Below, piece by piece: positions 32,601-41,744 of a stretch of 64,000 nt of DNA. Numbering within the stretch: position 1 is the stretch's first letter; each line of letters begins with the position of its first letter. Origin of the DNA: Symbiodinium natans (taxonomy: Eukaryota; Sar; Dinophyceae; Suessiales; Symbiodiniaceae); the NCBI GenBank assembly GCA_905221605.1, contig CAJNDS010002786.1, positions 62,001-126,000 on the forward strand, written 5' to 3'. Made by a program: the position numbers and the translations under genes. Below the pieces are notes generated by a model. It saw nothing but the letters and a program-made list of their open reading frames with translations, had not been told where the DNA came from and made no database searches.

Positions 32601-33142
32601 TCGGCGCTCTACAAGAAGTACGTGCCCAATGGTGTGAAGAAGCAGGAGCTGGACAGCGATATCCAGCGAGAGTACAACCGTCAGAGGGACTACTTGGAGA
32701 AGTCCGTGGACAATCTTAAGAAGAAGCTGCTGAAGGACTCAGACGTCCATCGACAGGACAACACTCGTGTGCTGCAGGAAAACGTGCAGCTGATTATTGA
32801 GATAAACAATCTTCGCCGTGAGATTGATTACCTGAAGCGAGAGCGACAGCAGCAGCGACTCCATGTCTCCAAGCTCAAGAGCACCACCAAGTCTAGCACC
32901 GCGTCAGGCGAGGGGGATGCTTCTGCACACTTTTTGCCGTGCTGTGTTGAGCAAGCTTGAGACTAACACAGCTGAATTCGAATCGCACGTCTCGCACAGG
33001 AAAGTCGGAGCCAGATCTTGGGGCGCTCACGCGTGAGATAGATGAGAACAAAACCCAGATTGACGAGCTAAAAAGAAAGCTCGACGAGCAGCGGACACTG
33101 CGACAAACCGCTCTGGCAGATGCTGCCTCGGCAGAGACGTAG
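23631..33142 (+). CDS. CFAP57: CFAP57 (WDR65) axonemal WD40/coiled-coil protein, ~26 exons
   Basis: Flagellar axoneme protein of the CFAP57/WDR65 family, in which WD40 propellers precede a long coiled coil; the family is linked to inner dynein arm and regulatory-complex assembly. Exons read (approximate): 23631-23653, 23791-23903, 24023-24143, 24218-24464, 24631-24683, 25106-25190, 25568-25648, 25741-25780, 25942-25973, 27015-27075, 27264-27313, 27441-27501, 27867-28355, 28498-28567, 28688-28810, 29008-29120, 29661-29749, 29929-30006, 30084-30167, 30345-30403, 30598-30687, 30818-30955, 31391-31476, 31628-31753, 31867-32008, 32101-32907, 33000-33142 (stop). Diagnostic stretches include HVFGLK, KLRLMNLL, CRECRFSNGG, DGAVYE, QELEKFKFVLDYKI and RFKTDLHECV. 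About 1,180 residues are accounted for, close to the ~1,250 of animal CFAP57. The initiator Met was not found and should lie in an exon upstream of 23631. The + orientation matches the neighbouring genes. Family is certain; individual borders are moderate. Confidence 0.93.
23735..23790 (-). repeat. CFAP57: CCCTAAA tract in CFAP57 intron
   Basis: Degenerate units run up to the acceptor AACCAG, so the tract is part of the 3' splice region. Confidence 0.85.
23791..25190 (+). CDS. CFAP57: CFAP57 first WD40 propeller exons
   Basis: Exons from SDVKNNVHY (23791) through CAVIGDGIFKF (24631) to HTWLHDDKMLVGCENGD (about 25106) cover the N-terminal WD repeats. Four introns read in phase: 23654-23790 GC-AG (contains a CCCTAAA tract), 23904-24022 GT-AG, 24144-24217 GA-AG, 24465-24630 GC-AG (contains a CCCTAAA tract). 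The intron before the HTWLHDDK exon carries a family A element at 25006-25095. A short segment between 24683 and 25106 may be unassigned. Confidence 0.85.
24483..24576 (-). repeat. CFAP57: CCCTAAA tract in CFAP57 intron
   Basis: About 13 units bracketed by GTGGGCAC (24470-24477, 24586-24593). Confidence 0.9.
25006..25105 (+). mobile_element. Family A element in a CFAP57 intron
   Basis: GGGAGTTTACGAATATGGGA start, GGACCCCAAGAAGCTACCCC core, CCTAATACCGTAACACCCC end. Lies just upstream of the HTWLHDDK exon. Confidence 0.65.
25568..27501 (+). CDS. CFAP57: CFAP57 inter-propeller micro-exons
   Basis: Very small exons encode the linker and start of the second propeller: ATCVISFSKD (25568-25648), GFVIGGDDGCIRV (25741), KVYEKSDEPK (25942-25973), GAVRSLALSPSEESL (27015-27075), TSQLYQLSLLGQ (27264-27313) and DLLKADETPAFDPVL (27441-27501). 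27076-27263 reads as a GC-AG intron, 27314-27440 as GA-AG. Order and motifs follow the CFAP57 family. The 25974-27014 intron contains a family C-like element, AT microsatellites and a TTTAGGG tract. Border between 25780 and 25942 is uncertain. Confidence 0.75.
25660..26066 (+). repeat. CFAP57: Two short TTTAGGG tracts in CFAP57 introns
   Basis: 25650-25710 degenerate; 26010-26065 about seven units. Confidence 0.8.
25815..25925 (+). mobile_element. Family A-like element in a CFAP57 intron
   Basis: AAAATAGGGGTACCCC, GAATTCCCTTAAAGGGGC and GGGCACCCCTAAACC share the family core; termini are eroded. Confidence 0.5.
26085..26194 (+). mobile_element. Family C-like element in a CFAP57 intron
   Basis: GTTACAACCAGTTGTAAG and CCCGACTTATAACC match the copy at 62683. 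Ends are eroded. Confidence 0.45.
26200..27000. other. CFAP57: Large CFAP57 intron, AT-rich
   Basis: TA/CA microsatellites at 26320-26355 and 26875-26985; no exon recognised in between. Confidence 0.6.
27122..27220. repeat. CFAP57: TTTAGGG facing CCCTAAA, head-to-head
   Basis: Five TTTAGGG units, TTTCGGAA, then CCCTGAA/CCCTAAA units, inside CFAP57 intron 27076-27263. Confidence 0.9.
27867..28355 (+). CDS. CFAP57: CFAP57 large second-propeller exon
   Basis: One long exon encodes several WD repeats: ILGMDVCIRKPLVVTCGVD, AYSIAFHPSGFHLIIG, DKLRLMNLLMEDMKTYK, CRECRFSNGGQYFAAV and DGAVYE. These match the best-conserved stretch of CFAP57. The acceptor is AG at 27865-27866 and phase is restored by the G ending the exon at 27501. 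The ORF runs on to a TAA at 28387, but family spacing suggests a donor near 28355, followed by NDFVQKGTSFSS at 28498. Confidence 0.9.
28498..30006 (+). CDS. CFAP57: CFAP57 last WD40 exons
   Basis: Exons carry FVQKGTSFSSVIV (28498-28567), VVGSDQMLREVF (28688-28810), LFAAVAEPDAPGPIRCYKF (29008-29120), YYNEFSAHAAPATRIRITF (29661-29749) and DGTLFVFDVKRKDR (29929-30006). Intron 29750-29928 reads as GA-AG: GAG|GACACA ... GAG|GACGGT. Intron 28811-29007 contains a reverse family D element; intron 29121-29660 is AT-rich microsatellite. Confidence 0.85.
28880..28972 (-). mobile_element. Family D element in a CFAP57 intron, reverse
   Basis: AGTATTCCCTTATGGTCCC is the reverse complement of the family D end. 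Lies in intron 28811-29007. Confidence 0.5.
29121..29660 (+). other. CFAP57: CFAP57 intron of TATTA and TA microsatellites
   Basis: 540 bp dominated by TTATATTA-type repeats and TA runs; no gene. GT donor at 29121, ATACAG acceptor. Confidence 0.8.
30084..33142 (+). CDS. CFAP57: CFAP57 coiled-coil half with C-terminus
   Basis: From DEILVTRTFLDDKQAQL (30084) onward the protein is heptad-rich and charged. The 807-base exon 32101-32907 holds IYELKKQNQELEKFKF, RFKTDLHECVQFIQEPRLL and VHRQDNTRVLQENVQL, hallmarks of CFAP57. The last exon (33000-33142) ends LRQTALADAASAET and stop. Introns 30688-30817, 31477-31627, 31754-31866 and 32009-32100 are each essentially one short introner-like element. Intron 32908-32999 is GC-AG. 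Confidence 0.92.
30205..30318 (-). repeat. CFAP57: CCCTAAA tract in CFAP57 intron
   Basis: About 14 units with CCCTAAAA variants, just upstream of the VDELSNQQEF exon. Confidence 0.9.
30688..30817 (+). mobile_element. Family A introner forming a whole CFAP57 intron
   Basis: Intron LRE|EKND is this element: GAGGGGGTTTACG at 5', AATTTCGGAAGCCGCCAG at 3', splicing as GA-AG with GAG repeated at both borders. Three TTTAGGG units (about 30711-30732) sit inside. Confidence 0.75.
31477..31627 (-). mobile_element. Family A introner forming a CFAP57 intron, reverse
   Basis: GTGGGGGCTTCCGAAATTCG start, GGTACCTTCTTGGGGTCC core, TTTTCGTAAGCCCACAG end; spliced GT-AG between EHQKK and VSDMQ. A TA microsatellite (31535-31580) has grown inside. 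Confidence 0.75.
31754..31866 (+). mobile_element. Family E introner forming a CFAP57 GA-AG intron
   Basis: Intron between QLEQ and DTDREIEEL. ATGCTAACAGTCTCC and GGGACTGTTAGTATAAGG are inverted ends. Exon sequence at the acceptor is repeated at the donor (17 of 20 bases). Confidence 0.7.
32009..32100 (+). mobile_element. Family B introner forming a CFAP57 intron
   Basis: Exact intron between VIG and QMLLK (GT-AG). TTGGG near the start and CCCAA near the end form short inverted ends; core AACCCAATAAGGAATA is shared with the copy at 53421. Confidence 0.75.
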
Positions 33143-35200
33143 TGTTTTTCGTGCTCATTCAGCTACAACCCGAAGCACCAAGAAGTTCTTTTAAACACCC
33201 CAAGCAGCAGCAGCGGGACGCATGCATACACATGCCACCAGAATCGGTGTCACCTGCCTCCACCGGTTTCACAAAAAGTTTCACACGGAGTGCTTGAAAA
33301 GCTTGCGCTTCAGGATTCGAAGGAGGCAGAAGAAGAAGCTGTTGCGATCGCATCCTGTGCAAGTAGCCAGGGGTTGCTGAGTCCTCCGAGTAAGCTGGAG
33401 TGCACGACTATCGAGTCTGAGCTCGAACGATGAGACATGCCAGCATACACGCGCGCACGCACACGCACATGCACGTACACGTGCATATACAAACCGAGCC
33501 CGCGGCAGCGTCCCGCCACTTGCACAACAAGCCTGAGACATGAGCCAGTTCCAGTCGACCATGGCCTCAGTTGTGTCGCCGCTGTTGCCTGCATCGCAAG
33601 AGTTTTGGCCGCAGAGAAGCAGCCAGCTGAATCTCCTGCAGATTGGAGAGAGAGAACAGCAAAGAAGCCTCGAAACAGACGTGGCGTGCTTTTTTTTTTT
33701 TTTTTTCCGTTGTTGTTGCAGGCCGAGGTCATGCAACCGTCTGTCAGCAGCGTCACTTTCTGAAGCGTGCGAAAGAGTTAACTTCTCATGCTTCTATGAT
33801 AGACCTGCGGCCTTTCACACCAGCTAGGCTGGGCGCGGAACGTTTGGGGCCCTCAGATTCCTATAACCTGTCGCCATGCTGCTAAGATCTCTGCTGCAGA
33901 GCGCCACACTGCGTCGGAGCAGAAGGCCGGACACCAAAGATCTACGCCTTTGGCTTGCGTCACTTTTGAAATTCTTGAAGGCCTCGGCTACTGGACTGAG
34001 CTACTTCCCTGGAGGCGATCCTGGGCGCTCAAGTCAGATGGGGCCTCAACTCGTGGGTAGCGAACACTGATGCCCAACGACGCAATGCGATGCACGCCCT
34101 TTTTGTTAGAGGACCGGCTCTAGCAGTTTGAGGCCCCTGCCGGAGGCCCACCAGCTGTACAGCTATGGACAGCGCCAGGCCGGTGCCTAGTTGCTCAGAT
34201 GTGCTTGAAGCACGTGAATGTCGCTGCAGCAAAATGTTTGCAGATTGGTTACACGAACGACCTGGCTGTGCCTCAATACAATCGAGGCCGCTGTAGATCA
34301 CAAATCTCTTGCAATCTCCTTTGCGGGCCCCAGTCGCTGCCAGGCGTTGCCATAGTCCAGGACAGGATCGGCGCACCGCCGCAGCTTGGACACCAGATCG
34401 TTCATAGCGACGAGGTGTGGGGTGTTAGGGTTGATGTCTTCAGTTGTTCCGCTCTCTGATGCGGGCGCTCTTGGAAGGCCATCCAGAACAGCAACTGGAG
34501 TCACATCGGTCCAATGCTGCGAGTACATGATGGAACTTACTGGAGCTCCAAGGCAACTGCTACTCCTACTACTACTGTACTACTGCTGCCACTACTGCTA
34601 CTACTGCTACTACTGCTACTACTGCTACTACTGCTACTACTACTACTACTACTGCTACTGCTACTGCTACTGCGGCGACGGGCCCGGCGGGTTTTTTTGT
34701 GCCAGTCTGTTCTTCGTTTCGTGGACGCTGCCAAAGCATTGCAAATCAGGCTTCCACCGACGTCGCCGACTTTGAGCTGAAGGGTGCTCAGTGGGGACAA
34801 GCCGTGGATGTGCGTGGCTTGCAGAACGTGGTTCAAAGAGGCGACAGTGGGGACAGAAGGAGAAGCCAAGCCAAACAATGCAGAAACTCCGATAGAGTGA
34901 AGGTGCCCGGAGACTCCAAGTTTTGTTGCTGCGTGTGGATTAGGGTTTAGGGTTGCTTTCGCAGGCGCGTCGCGAAGCAAGCAGGCAGAGGCCAACTTCC
35001 ATCGCTTGCCGCTTGCTGAAATCGGTGGGCAGGTAGACAAGCATCAATCATGCACCCGATGACCGAGTATAGTTAGTCGGCGTGTTGCATTCTTGCGGGA
35101 TCCATGTGGGCCAAGCGCAGTCAAGGTACAAACTGAGGAACGGCGGCTACGCCTGAGCCAATCTCGCAGCCTGTGCTGGCGGCAAAAGAGAAACAAGCTC
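33143..35200. other. Intergenic stretch after CFAP57
   Basis: Holds a T run (33690-33706), a CTA/CTACTG microsatellite (34556-34675) and short open frames on both strands with no convincing coding bias. Only a trace of TTTAGGG at 34940. Confidence 0.5.
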
Positions 35201-35261
35201 CGCATGCTAAACTCTAAGCCTTTAGAACCTAAACCCTAAACTCGGTGTGTAGCTACTTGCA

Positions 35262-35375
35262 CATGGGGAGGGCTGTATGTTGGGGTTCCTTTTGGGGGTT
35301 CCAGATTAGAAGAGAGCCGTGCCATATAAGACCCGAAAAGGACCCTAATTTAGAGAACTCTCCACATGTCGGTGG
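35262..35375 (-). mobile_element. Degenerate family A-like element
   Basis: GGGGTTCCTTTTGGGGGTTCC and GGACCCTAATTTAGAGA recall the core and end, but termini are poor. Confidence 0.3.
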
Positions 35376-35559
35376 TCATTGGCCAACGTGCCCTAGCTCG
35401 CAAGGAGCCCTTGGGACGGCGGCGCTTTCCTCAGGGATTTTACAAAACAAGAAGCGTAGAGGGAGAGATGACTGGGAGAGAGCACATGACATCATGAGAT
35501 CACAAAGACCTCTGCTCATGCGATTTCACGGGATCGACACAAGGGAGGGTGCTGATGAA

Positions 35560-35675
35560 CGCAGCCTAAACCCTAAACCCTAAACCCTAAACCCTAAACC
35601 CTAAACTCTAAACCCTAAACCCTAAACCCTAAACCCTAAACCCTAAACCGCCTAAACCCTAAACCCCTCTTGGTA
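35560..35675 (-). repeat. CCCTAAA tract
   Basis: About 15 units; last tract before a 9-kb region without them. Confidence 0.9.
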
Positions 35676-35799
35676 GCTTTCAATCTGCTGAGGCGGCGGA
35701 GGACCGAAGCAGGCGCGCAGACTGCGCAGCCAGAGTTTGGGCCGCAGAGTTGGGCCACCGCAATCGATGGGGTTGCTAGGGGTTGGTAAAATATTATGA

Positions 35800-36110
35800 T
35801 GCTGCTATATTCTTGTACTAATGTGCTATATGATGCTATACTTTTCTATGCGAAACTATATGATATGATATAATATATAAACATGTTCGAAATGTTTCGA
35901 CATGGCCCAGGTCGAGGCGCCTGCAGCTTCCTTGGAGCGAGGGAGTGACTGAAGCTCAGCTGCGGGCGTTGGGCGAGCATAAACCAATACAATACACTAC
36001 AGAGTATATCATATACCATGAATATTATGTAAGATATAAGATATAATGTTTAACGTAGAATATATATACTTTTTACAACATATCATTTAATATATGTGAT
36101 GTATGAGCGT
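35800..36110. other. AT-rich non-coding stretch
   Basis: ATGATATA-type repeats at 35800-35885 and 35980-36100; no gene. Confidence 0.6.
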
Positions 36111-36119
36111 CGCTGCAAC

Positions 36120-37085
36120 GCTCAGGTTCCGGCAAGGTGGCAAAGCAGTTCTGGAGGGCAAAGGACCTTTCTGAGAGCGCGCCGCAGAAGCCGAAAAAAG
36201 TCCCGTCGACCTACAGTCACATCACCGAAATCGCCCAAGCTCAGCGCGATGCTTATCAAATGCTGTCCACCGACGTTGCGGAGTCCCTCTGCAGCAATGG
36301 CCTCAAGCAAGTTATGGCAGCATAAAAGGCTTAATCGCGAAGCCTTGCCAGGGGTTTAAGGGAAAGAAGGTGCAACACAGAGGTATGCATCTATGCAGGT
36401 GATGCTAGTACCAGACGCAAGTGTAAGAGTTCGGTCATGTGCTGGCGAAAGCAAGCCACAGCCATGTTCGACCCCAGCGCTGGATGACGCAGGCATCTGT
36501 GGGAATGCCAGAAGTAGAGGTTGACCCTGGTCAAGCTAACATTGGCATCATCCCGGCTGGTTGGGCTCGTTTTTGGATTGTGGCTCGTTTTTCGGATCTT
36601 CGTCGTCATGGGGGTTGTTTGGCACTTCTTGGCCAGGCGCGGATGCGCTGCTGCAGACGCTGGCGACAGCGCAGCCCTTCCGTGAGCTCCACAGCCACAG
36701 CCATCTTGCCATGTGAGAAAAGCTGCTGCGCCGAAACCAAGGTAGCTCTTGCAGAGTCAGCCATCGATGCTCTCATTGGCGAACAGCCCTTGCCTCACAT
36801 CAAAGGTGTGTAAATTCGGTGCGCTCATCCCGGGTCGTGACTAGAACCGTTTGAGAACTTTCAAGGCCGGATGCGACTGCCTTGCATGCCACCATGGCAG
36901 AGGCGTGAGACTGTGGCCGGCACTGCAAGCTGTTCTGTGCCGAGTGCTGCATAGGTCTTGGTGTCTCTGGATGCTATCCAGCGAGAGCTGGAGAATGCAG
37001 CCCGTCATGGCAACGAGCGCCACGAGGCGTTCCGCTTCTGCTTGCGCCCGTTCGTGCCGACCCCCGAACTTTTCAAGCGGTTGAC
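36120..37085 (+). CDS. Possible multi-exon gene, unknown
   Basis: Three open pieces look coding: 36125-36325 (GSGKVAKQFWRAKDLSES to GLKQVMAA and stop), 36725-36812 (VALAESAIDALIGEQPLPHI) and 36960-37082 (AIQRELENAARHGNERHEAF then RFCLRPFVPTPELFK). The TAA after the first may be read-through past a donor. No domain recognised. Confidence 0.35.
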
Positions 37086-37099
37086 ATGGCCATGAGAAG

Positions 37100-37860
37100 T
37101 GCATCGGATTGCAGCATTGCAGCTCACCTGTTGCCCGCCCTTGCCCTGCTTAGCCTTACTTTCAACGTCAGCATTCTTAGCAGAAGCTGCCTGCTCCCAC
37201 TGCTTTCCGCAAGAACGAGCAGAGCCACCGAGATACTGGACGTTTGCATGCTTTCCGGACGCACTTCGGGAAGTATCCCTGGTTGGTGTGCCAGCGGCAT
37301 GTTGCCTGCCCAGAGCGTCATGTTGCTGCGGAGGAGGGCAGCAATATCCGAGCACATCCGACGTCGCCAGCGCATTCGAGGATGTGCCGAAGGTCGGAAC
37401 ACGAACGTGAAACCGACGCTAGCTTGGCCTGCATGCGCAGCTTTGTTGTGGCGCGAACAGTGGTGGCAGTTTTCCGGGATCCATCGCAGTCCTGGGGCAA
37501 TGCCTGGTCCCACGGCAGCAAAGCGTGCGGCATGCTTACGGGAGGCGGGCGCGGCAGGACGGAGTCGACGGGAGACGAGCTGCGAAGGAACGCGCGGCAG
37601 GGACGGACACCAGGGGCTGACCACCGCAATGTGAGGGCGGAGATGGCGGCAGCTGTCGACGGGGAGGAGGCGGCCCGGAATGGGCTTTCAGCCACCACCT
37701 CGCATCTAGGTTTTCCTACAGCGACGATGCTGCTTATTCAACATCCCATGTCTGAGAGCAAGCTGGACCAACGAGCACTGAACGGCTCGGTCGACAAGGT
37801 CGCATGCGGATGTCAAGGAATACACAATACGTGCGAGAAGTATGATACACACGTGTAGTC
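37100..37860. other. Overlapping open frames at the edge of the GC-rich block
   Basis: Long frames on both strands result from high GC. The + frame 37244-37858 has scattered Cys/His (KYPWLVCQRHVACPERH) but no motif I can name. It may be the 5' side of the retroelement nest. Confidence 0.2.
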
Positions 37861-38099
37861 GCATCCGAACCATCCGACTTCGCAGAGGTAGTGCATCCAT
37901 CCGTCTGCTTTGGATTGGAGTTTGTTCCTGCAGGCCCGCCGACAGCATGCTTTCAGGCCCATGCTGTTGGTCGTTCTTCAAGGATAGCTTATGGGTGGCA
38001 TGATGCCGATACTGCACGTCTCATGCAGCCGGGTTATGCATGGGCCCGGCTGTTGAGTTTGCGCAGGGTTGCTTTGCGGGACAGCTCGCGCGGGTTTCG

Positions 38100-38285
38100 T
38101 GTGCGTTCCGTGGTTGTGCCGCCTGTGGTTGAAGTCATTCGTCGCTCAGCGACATCCTCGCTGACTCCCCCCCAATCCCCGTCCCGCAGCACGTATGCCC
38201 TAGGCCACTCACGTTTGGTGTGCGCTGGGACCGCTTCGCTTGGGACGTTGGGAAAAGGCGCGGAGCGAACAACAAAAAACACCGC
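38100..38285 (+). mobile_element. LINE 3' end fragment
   Basis: Carries the terminal LSDILADS motif shared with the copies at 39490-39735 and 43222-43480, then a 3' tail with GGGAAAAGG and an A/C-rich end at 38272-38282. Confidence 0.55.
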
Positions 38286-39489
38286 ACTCCTTGAACACGG
38301 CGATGCTCCCTTCCTCCGCGCGGCATCATCTGATCGGTTTGCGGCAAATTGGGTTTCCAGCTGTGCGCACCCTGCCCGTCGTCCGTGTCCGGGCCCCTGC
38401 TGCGGCCGATTGTCTCCTTGGCGCCCTGCGCGGTGACGGAGTTTTGCCTTCCCTTGCATCAGCCACCCATGCGCAGGCAGCACCTTTCCACGCTGCATTC
38501 CCTGGCCCAAATGGGACTCCTCCCGCCCATAGCGCCTCCAGCCTCGGATGCGGAGACGCTTTCCGACACGCTGAGTGCTCACACGCCCTTGGCATCGCCA
38601 CGTGGGGGCCCGCTTACGGCCGAGGCGCCGGCGTTTCCGCCAGCACCTCCAGGAGACGCGCCCCCAACAGCGCCTCGCCAAACGACGCCGGGCTACTGGG
38701 CGGCCGGAAGGGTGCAAAAACTCTTGGTTGCACGTTCCCTTGTTGCATGCGGCTGCGAGCATGGGCACAGCACCCGCTATGCGGCGAGCGCTGGTGCCGA
38801 CTGGTTCGCGCACTCCCCGGCGCGGCGGCGCTACCTGTCGATCGGCTTGCTGCCCTGTTTACAATCGGTCTTGTGCTGTGTCCGGCACACCCGCGCCATC
38901 CCACGCCATCCCACGCCCATATATTAGTTCACAGAACGGGTGAATGAGACTCGCCACGGAACCTGCCCCCACTCCCGCCCACCGTCTTCTCTGATGCCCT
39001 GCGCGGTGCCCGGCTTCCCTTTCCCGGCTGAGGCGGTCCTGGAGCTCCCATGCAACATCATCTGCACCTCGCCCCCTTTTTGCAAGGGACAGCTTCGACG
39101 GGCGCGTGGCCCGCCCAGCCTGAACAGCAAGACTGGGTGAACCCTGTGGCCAACCGAGAAGCCGACGACCCCACAGAAGTACACGAGTCTGAAATCGTGC
39201 TGTCTGCGGGCCTGCCGGAATAAACTCCAACCCGAAACAGACGGAGGGGTGCACATAAGGGCCCACGCAGGTGTCGAGAAGCCGATGTCACGCCCGCGTG
39301 CCTGCGCATGAATGGCTGATGCAACGGAGGGCAAGACTCCGTCACCGCGCAGGGCGCCAAAGAGACAATCGGCCGGAGCAGGGGCCCGGACGACGGGCAG
39401 GGTGCGCACACCAGGAAACCCCATTTGCCGCAAACCGATCAGATGATGCCGAGCGGAGGAACCGCGCATCGCCGTGTTCAAGGAGTGCG

Positions 39490-39735
39490 GGGTTTATTAC
39501 TATTTTTTTTTCGCCCCGCGCTTTTTTCCAACGTCCCAGGCGAAATAGTCCCAGCGCACACTTTTAGTGGCCTAGGGCATACGGCTTCCGAGGGACGGGG
39601 ATTGGGGGAGTCAGCGAGGATGTCGCTGAGCAACGGGCCTCGCCATCAACAGTGGCCGTGCCGGAGAGAGTCAAGGCGAGGAGGCTAGCTGCGAAGGCGC
39701 GGGCGGCTGCGAATGACAGCAAGGCCGATCAGCAT
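39490..39735 (-). mobile_element. LINE 3' end fragment, minus
   Basis: Minus-strand LLSDILADSPNPRPSEA followed by the same 3' tail ending in a T-rich run on the + strand (39503-39511). The A-rich tail confirms minus orientation. Confidence 0.6.
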
Positions 39736-39749
39736 AGAAGCAGTGCCTC

Positions 39750-40380
39750 GTGCATGACGCACCAACGGCATCCACTGAGAGGATGGTCGCACGGGGGGAA
39801 TGTCTTGGTTGCAGCACGGAGCAAGCGGCTGACGGCCTCCGTGCCTTGCTCAGGGCGACTAAACGTCCGTCGGCAACGTCCGCTACCTCGGCGGTTGGTA
39901 TTCGCGCGCTGTTTGCGCAGCCGCAACAAGGAAGTCATCGAAGGGCCGCGGGACGCGGGGTCAGGATCGGCTTCCGGGCGGAGGCTCGAGCCACGTTGGC
40001 CGGCTCACGTGGCTGGCGCACTGCCCACCGCACCGCTCGGCGCGAATGAGGCGACGCACGAGATCGTGGGCCTCGCTGCCCCATCGCCCGCCGACCTCAG
40101 ATGCTAGCACCACGAGCTTGTGCGGTCCGGGCCGAGCAAGCTCAGATACTGACCGCTGGATGGTTGTTTCGGGACCACTGCTGCTCAGGGTACCGCGAGT
40201 TTCCGGCGCCGTGCGACTTCGATGGCCGCATGGGAGGGGGAGGCGCAAGCGTCGGCGCAGAGCGAGGAAGATTTCGGGTGGCGCGAGCATACTGGCTGCG
40301 TGAGCTGGGATGGCGCGGAGCCATTCGCCAGCGTGTGAGCGCAGCAGCGCGCGGGCATCGGCACGGGGGTTGAGGAGGAG
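39750..40380 (-). mobile_element. LINE C-terminal fragment, minus
   Basis: Minus-strand reading gives GEWLRAIPAHAASMLAPPE, LRRRLRLPLP and GPHKLVVLASEVGGRWGSEA in family order, with an internal gap. Head-to-head with the + copy starting near 40385. Confidence 0.6.
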
Positions 40381-40384
40381 GCGC

Positions 40385-40912
40385 TCGCGGTGGGGCAGCC
40401 GCCGGCTCGCGCACGCACCGCGCCGCAGCATCCGCCATCCTCGACGCCGCAGCGCGCCGTAAGCGACAGCAAACGTTCCCCGAGCTAGCGCGCGCTCGGC
40501 GCTGCCGCTCGAGGTAGGTGGCCGCTTTGGTGCCGAGGCCGCCCGCTTCCTCCGCCTTTTGGCCCGGCACCGGGCCGACGGTGTCCCCGCTGCACTCAGA
40601 CCGGCGGCGCAAGCGGCCTGGGTCGCGCGCTGGGCTGGGTTCTTGGCGGTGGCAGCGCAGCGCACATATGCCAGCTCCCTTTTCGAGCTGCCGCTAGCCG
40701 GGGAGGGCTGCGTGGGCGGAACGACGCCAGACCTCCACCAAGTCCTAGCCGACGCACGTTGGCTGGCGCCCCCGGAACCCAGCCGCCTGCCGCTGCCCCC
40801 CAGCACTAGGCTCACTCGGCAGCCCCCGGGCGAGCGCCTGTTGTAAGGTCGACCCTCTGACCGTCGTCTGCAGGTGCAAAAAGGCGAATAAAAAAACAAA
40901 AAACCTTTACGT
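40385..40912 (+). mobile_element. LINE C-terminal fragment with A-rich tail
   Basis: Reads RRKRQQTFPELARARR, LEVGGRFGAEAARFLRLLA and AALRPAAQAAWVARWAGFLA to GERLL and stop (40846). An A-rich tail at 40872-40912 ends the copy. 5'-truncated. Confidence 0.7.
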
Positions 40913-40934
40913 CGTCCTGCCGGGACCCGCCCGG

Positions 40935-41735
40935 GCGCGAACCGCTATGGACCTTGTTGTGACCCACACCAGAATCGCCGCCAATTTGGGTAAGACGCGC
41001 GTCTTCAACTACGCGGGTGCCCGCCGCCGCCCAGGGTCGCCGATTTGGGCCCTCAGGTTTGGCGTGGCGATAGGCCTCGCCAGGAGCGTGGCTTCGTGGC
41101 TTTGGGCACCCCTATCCGGCACGCCGCAGTACGTCCGCACTTGGGGCGTGGAAAGGCTCGAAGTTGAAGATGTGGCAGACGTGCCTTCGTGGGAGCTCGT
41201 CGTCCACGGGCCAGCCCACCTGACCGACAGGAAGGACCGCCGAGCCCGGTGAGTGGAGGCATGGGTGGCAACACTTTGCGTCGCATACGCAGTGCGCTTT
41301 CTTCCGCGACAGCGTGTTATTGCCCTCCCTGCCGCCATCCCAGCGCGCGCTCTTGCGATCCCAAGCAGGACCACATGCCGCTGCCTGGCTCCAAGCCATC
41401 CCAAGCGACCTCCCCCCCCCACCCTCAAACGCGATCTTCGCAGATCGCGTTGCGCCGGCGGCTCCGACTCCCCCTCCACCTCGCCCTGTGGCAATCCGAG
41501 CGCTGCTGAGCCCGGCTGCGGCCGCCGTACGGATGTATTCGGCGACCACGCGCTCGTGTGGCCCCGGACTAGCCTCCTTGCCAGAAGGGTAGCCCGCGAA
41601 GCCGTCGGCCGGAGGGTCATGTGGTGCCCCAGCCGTGGCTCGTCCACACCACCGCGCCGGGGCAGCGCCCGAGGACCGCAGACGCCTGGACCTCGTCATC
41701 TACGGGGCCACGCCGCTGGGCGGAGCCCTTTGCAT
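40935..41735 (+). mobile_element. LINE RT-thumb to C-terminal fragment, decayed
   Basis: Begins in the RT region (ANLGKTRVFNYAGAR; the GTPxxHPxYVxxWG-like block near 41100 is frameshifted), jumps to SQRALLRSQAGPHAAAWLQA (41326) and ends DRRRLDLVIYGATPLGGALC (about 41673-41733), with at least two frameshifts. Interrupted by the next copy. Confidence 0.65.
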
Positions 41736-41744
41736 GCCTTTTGG

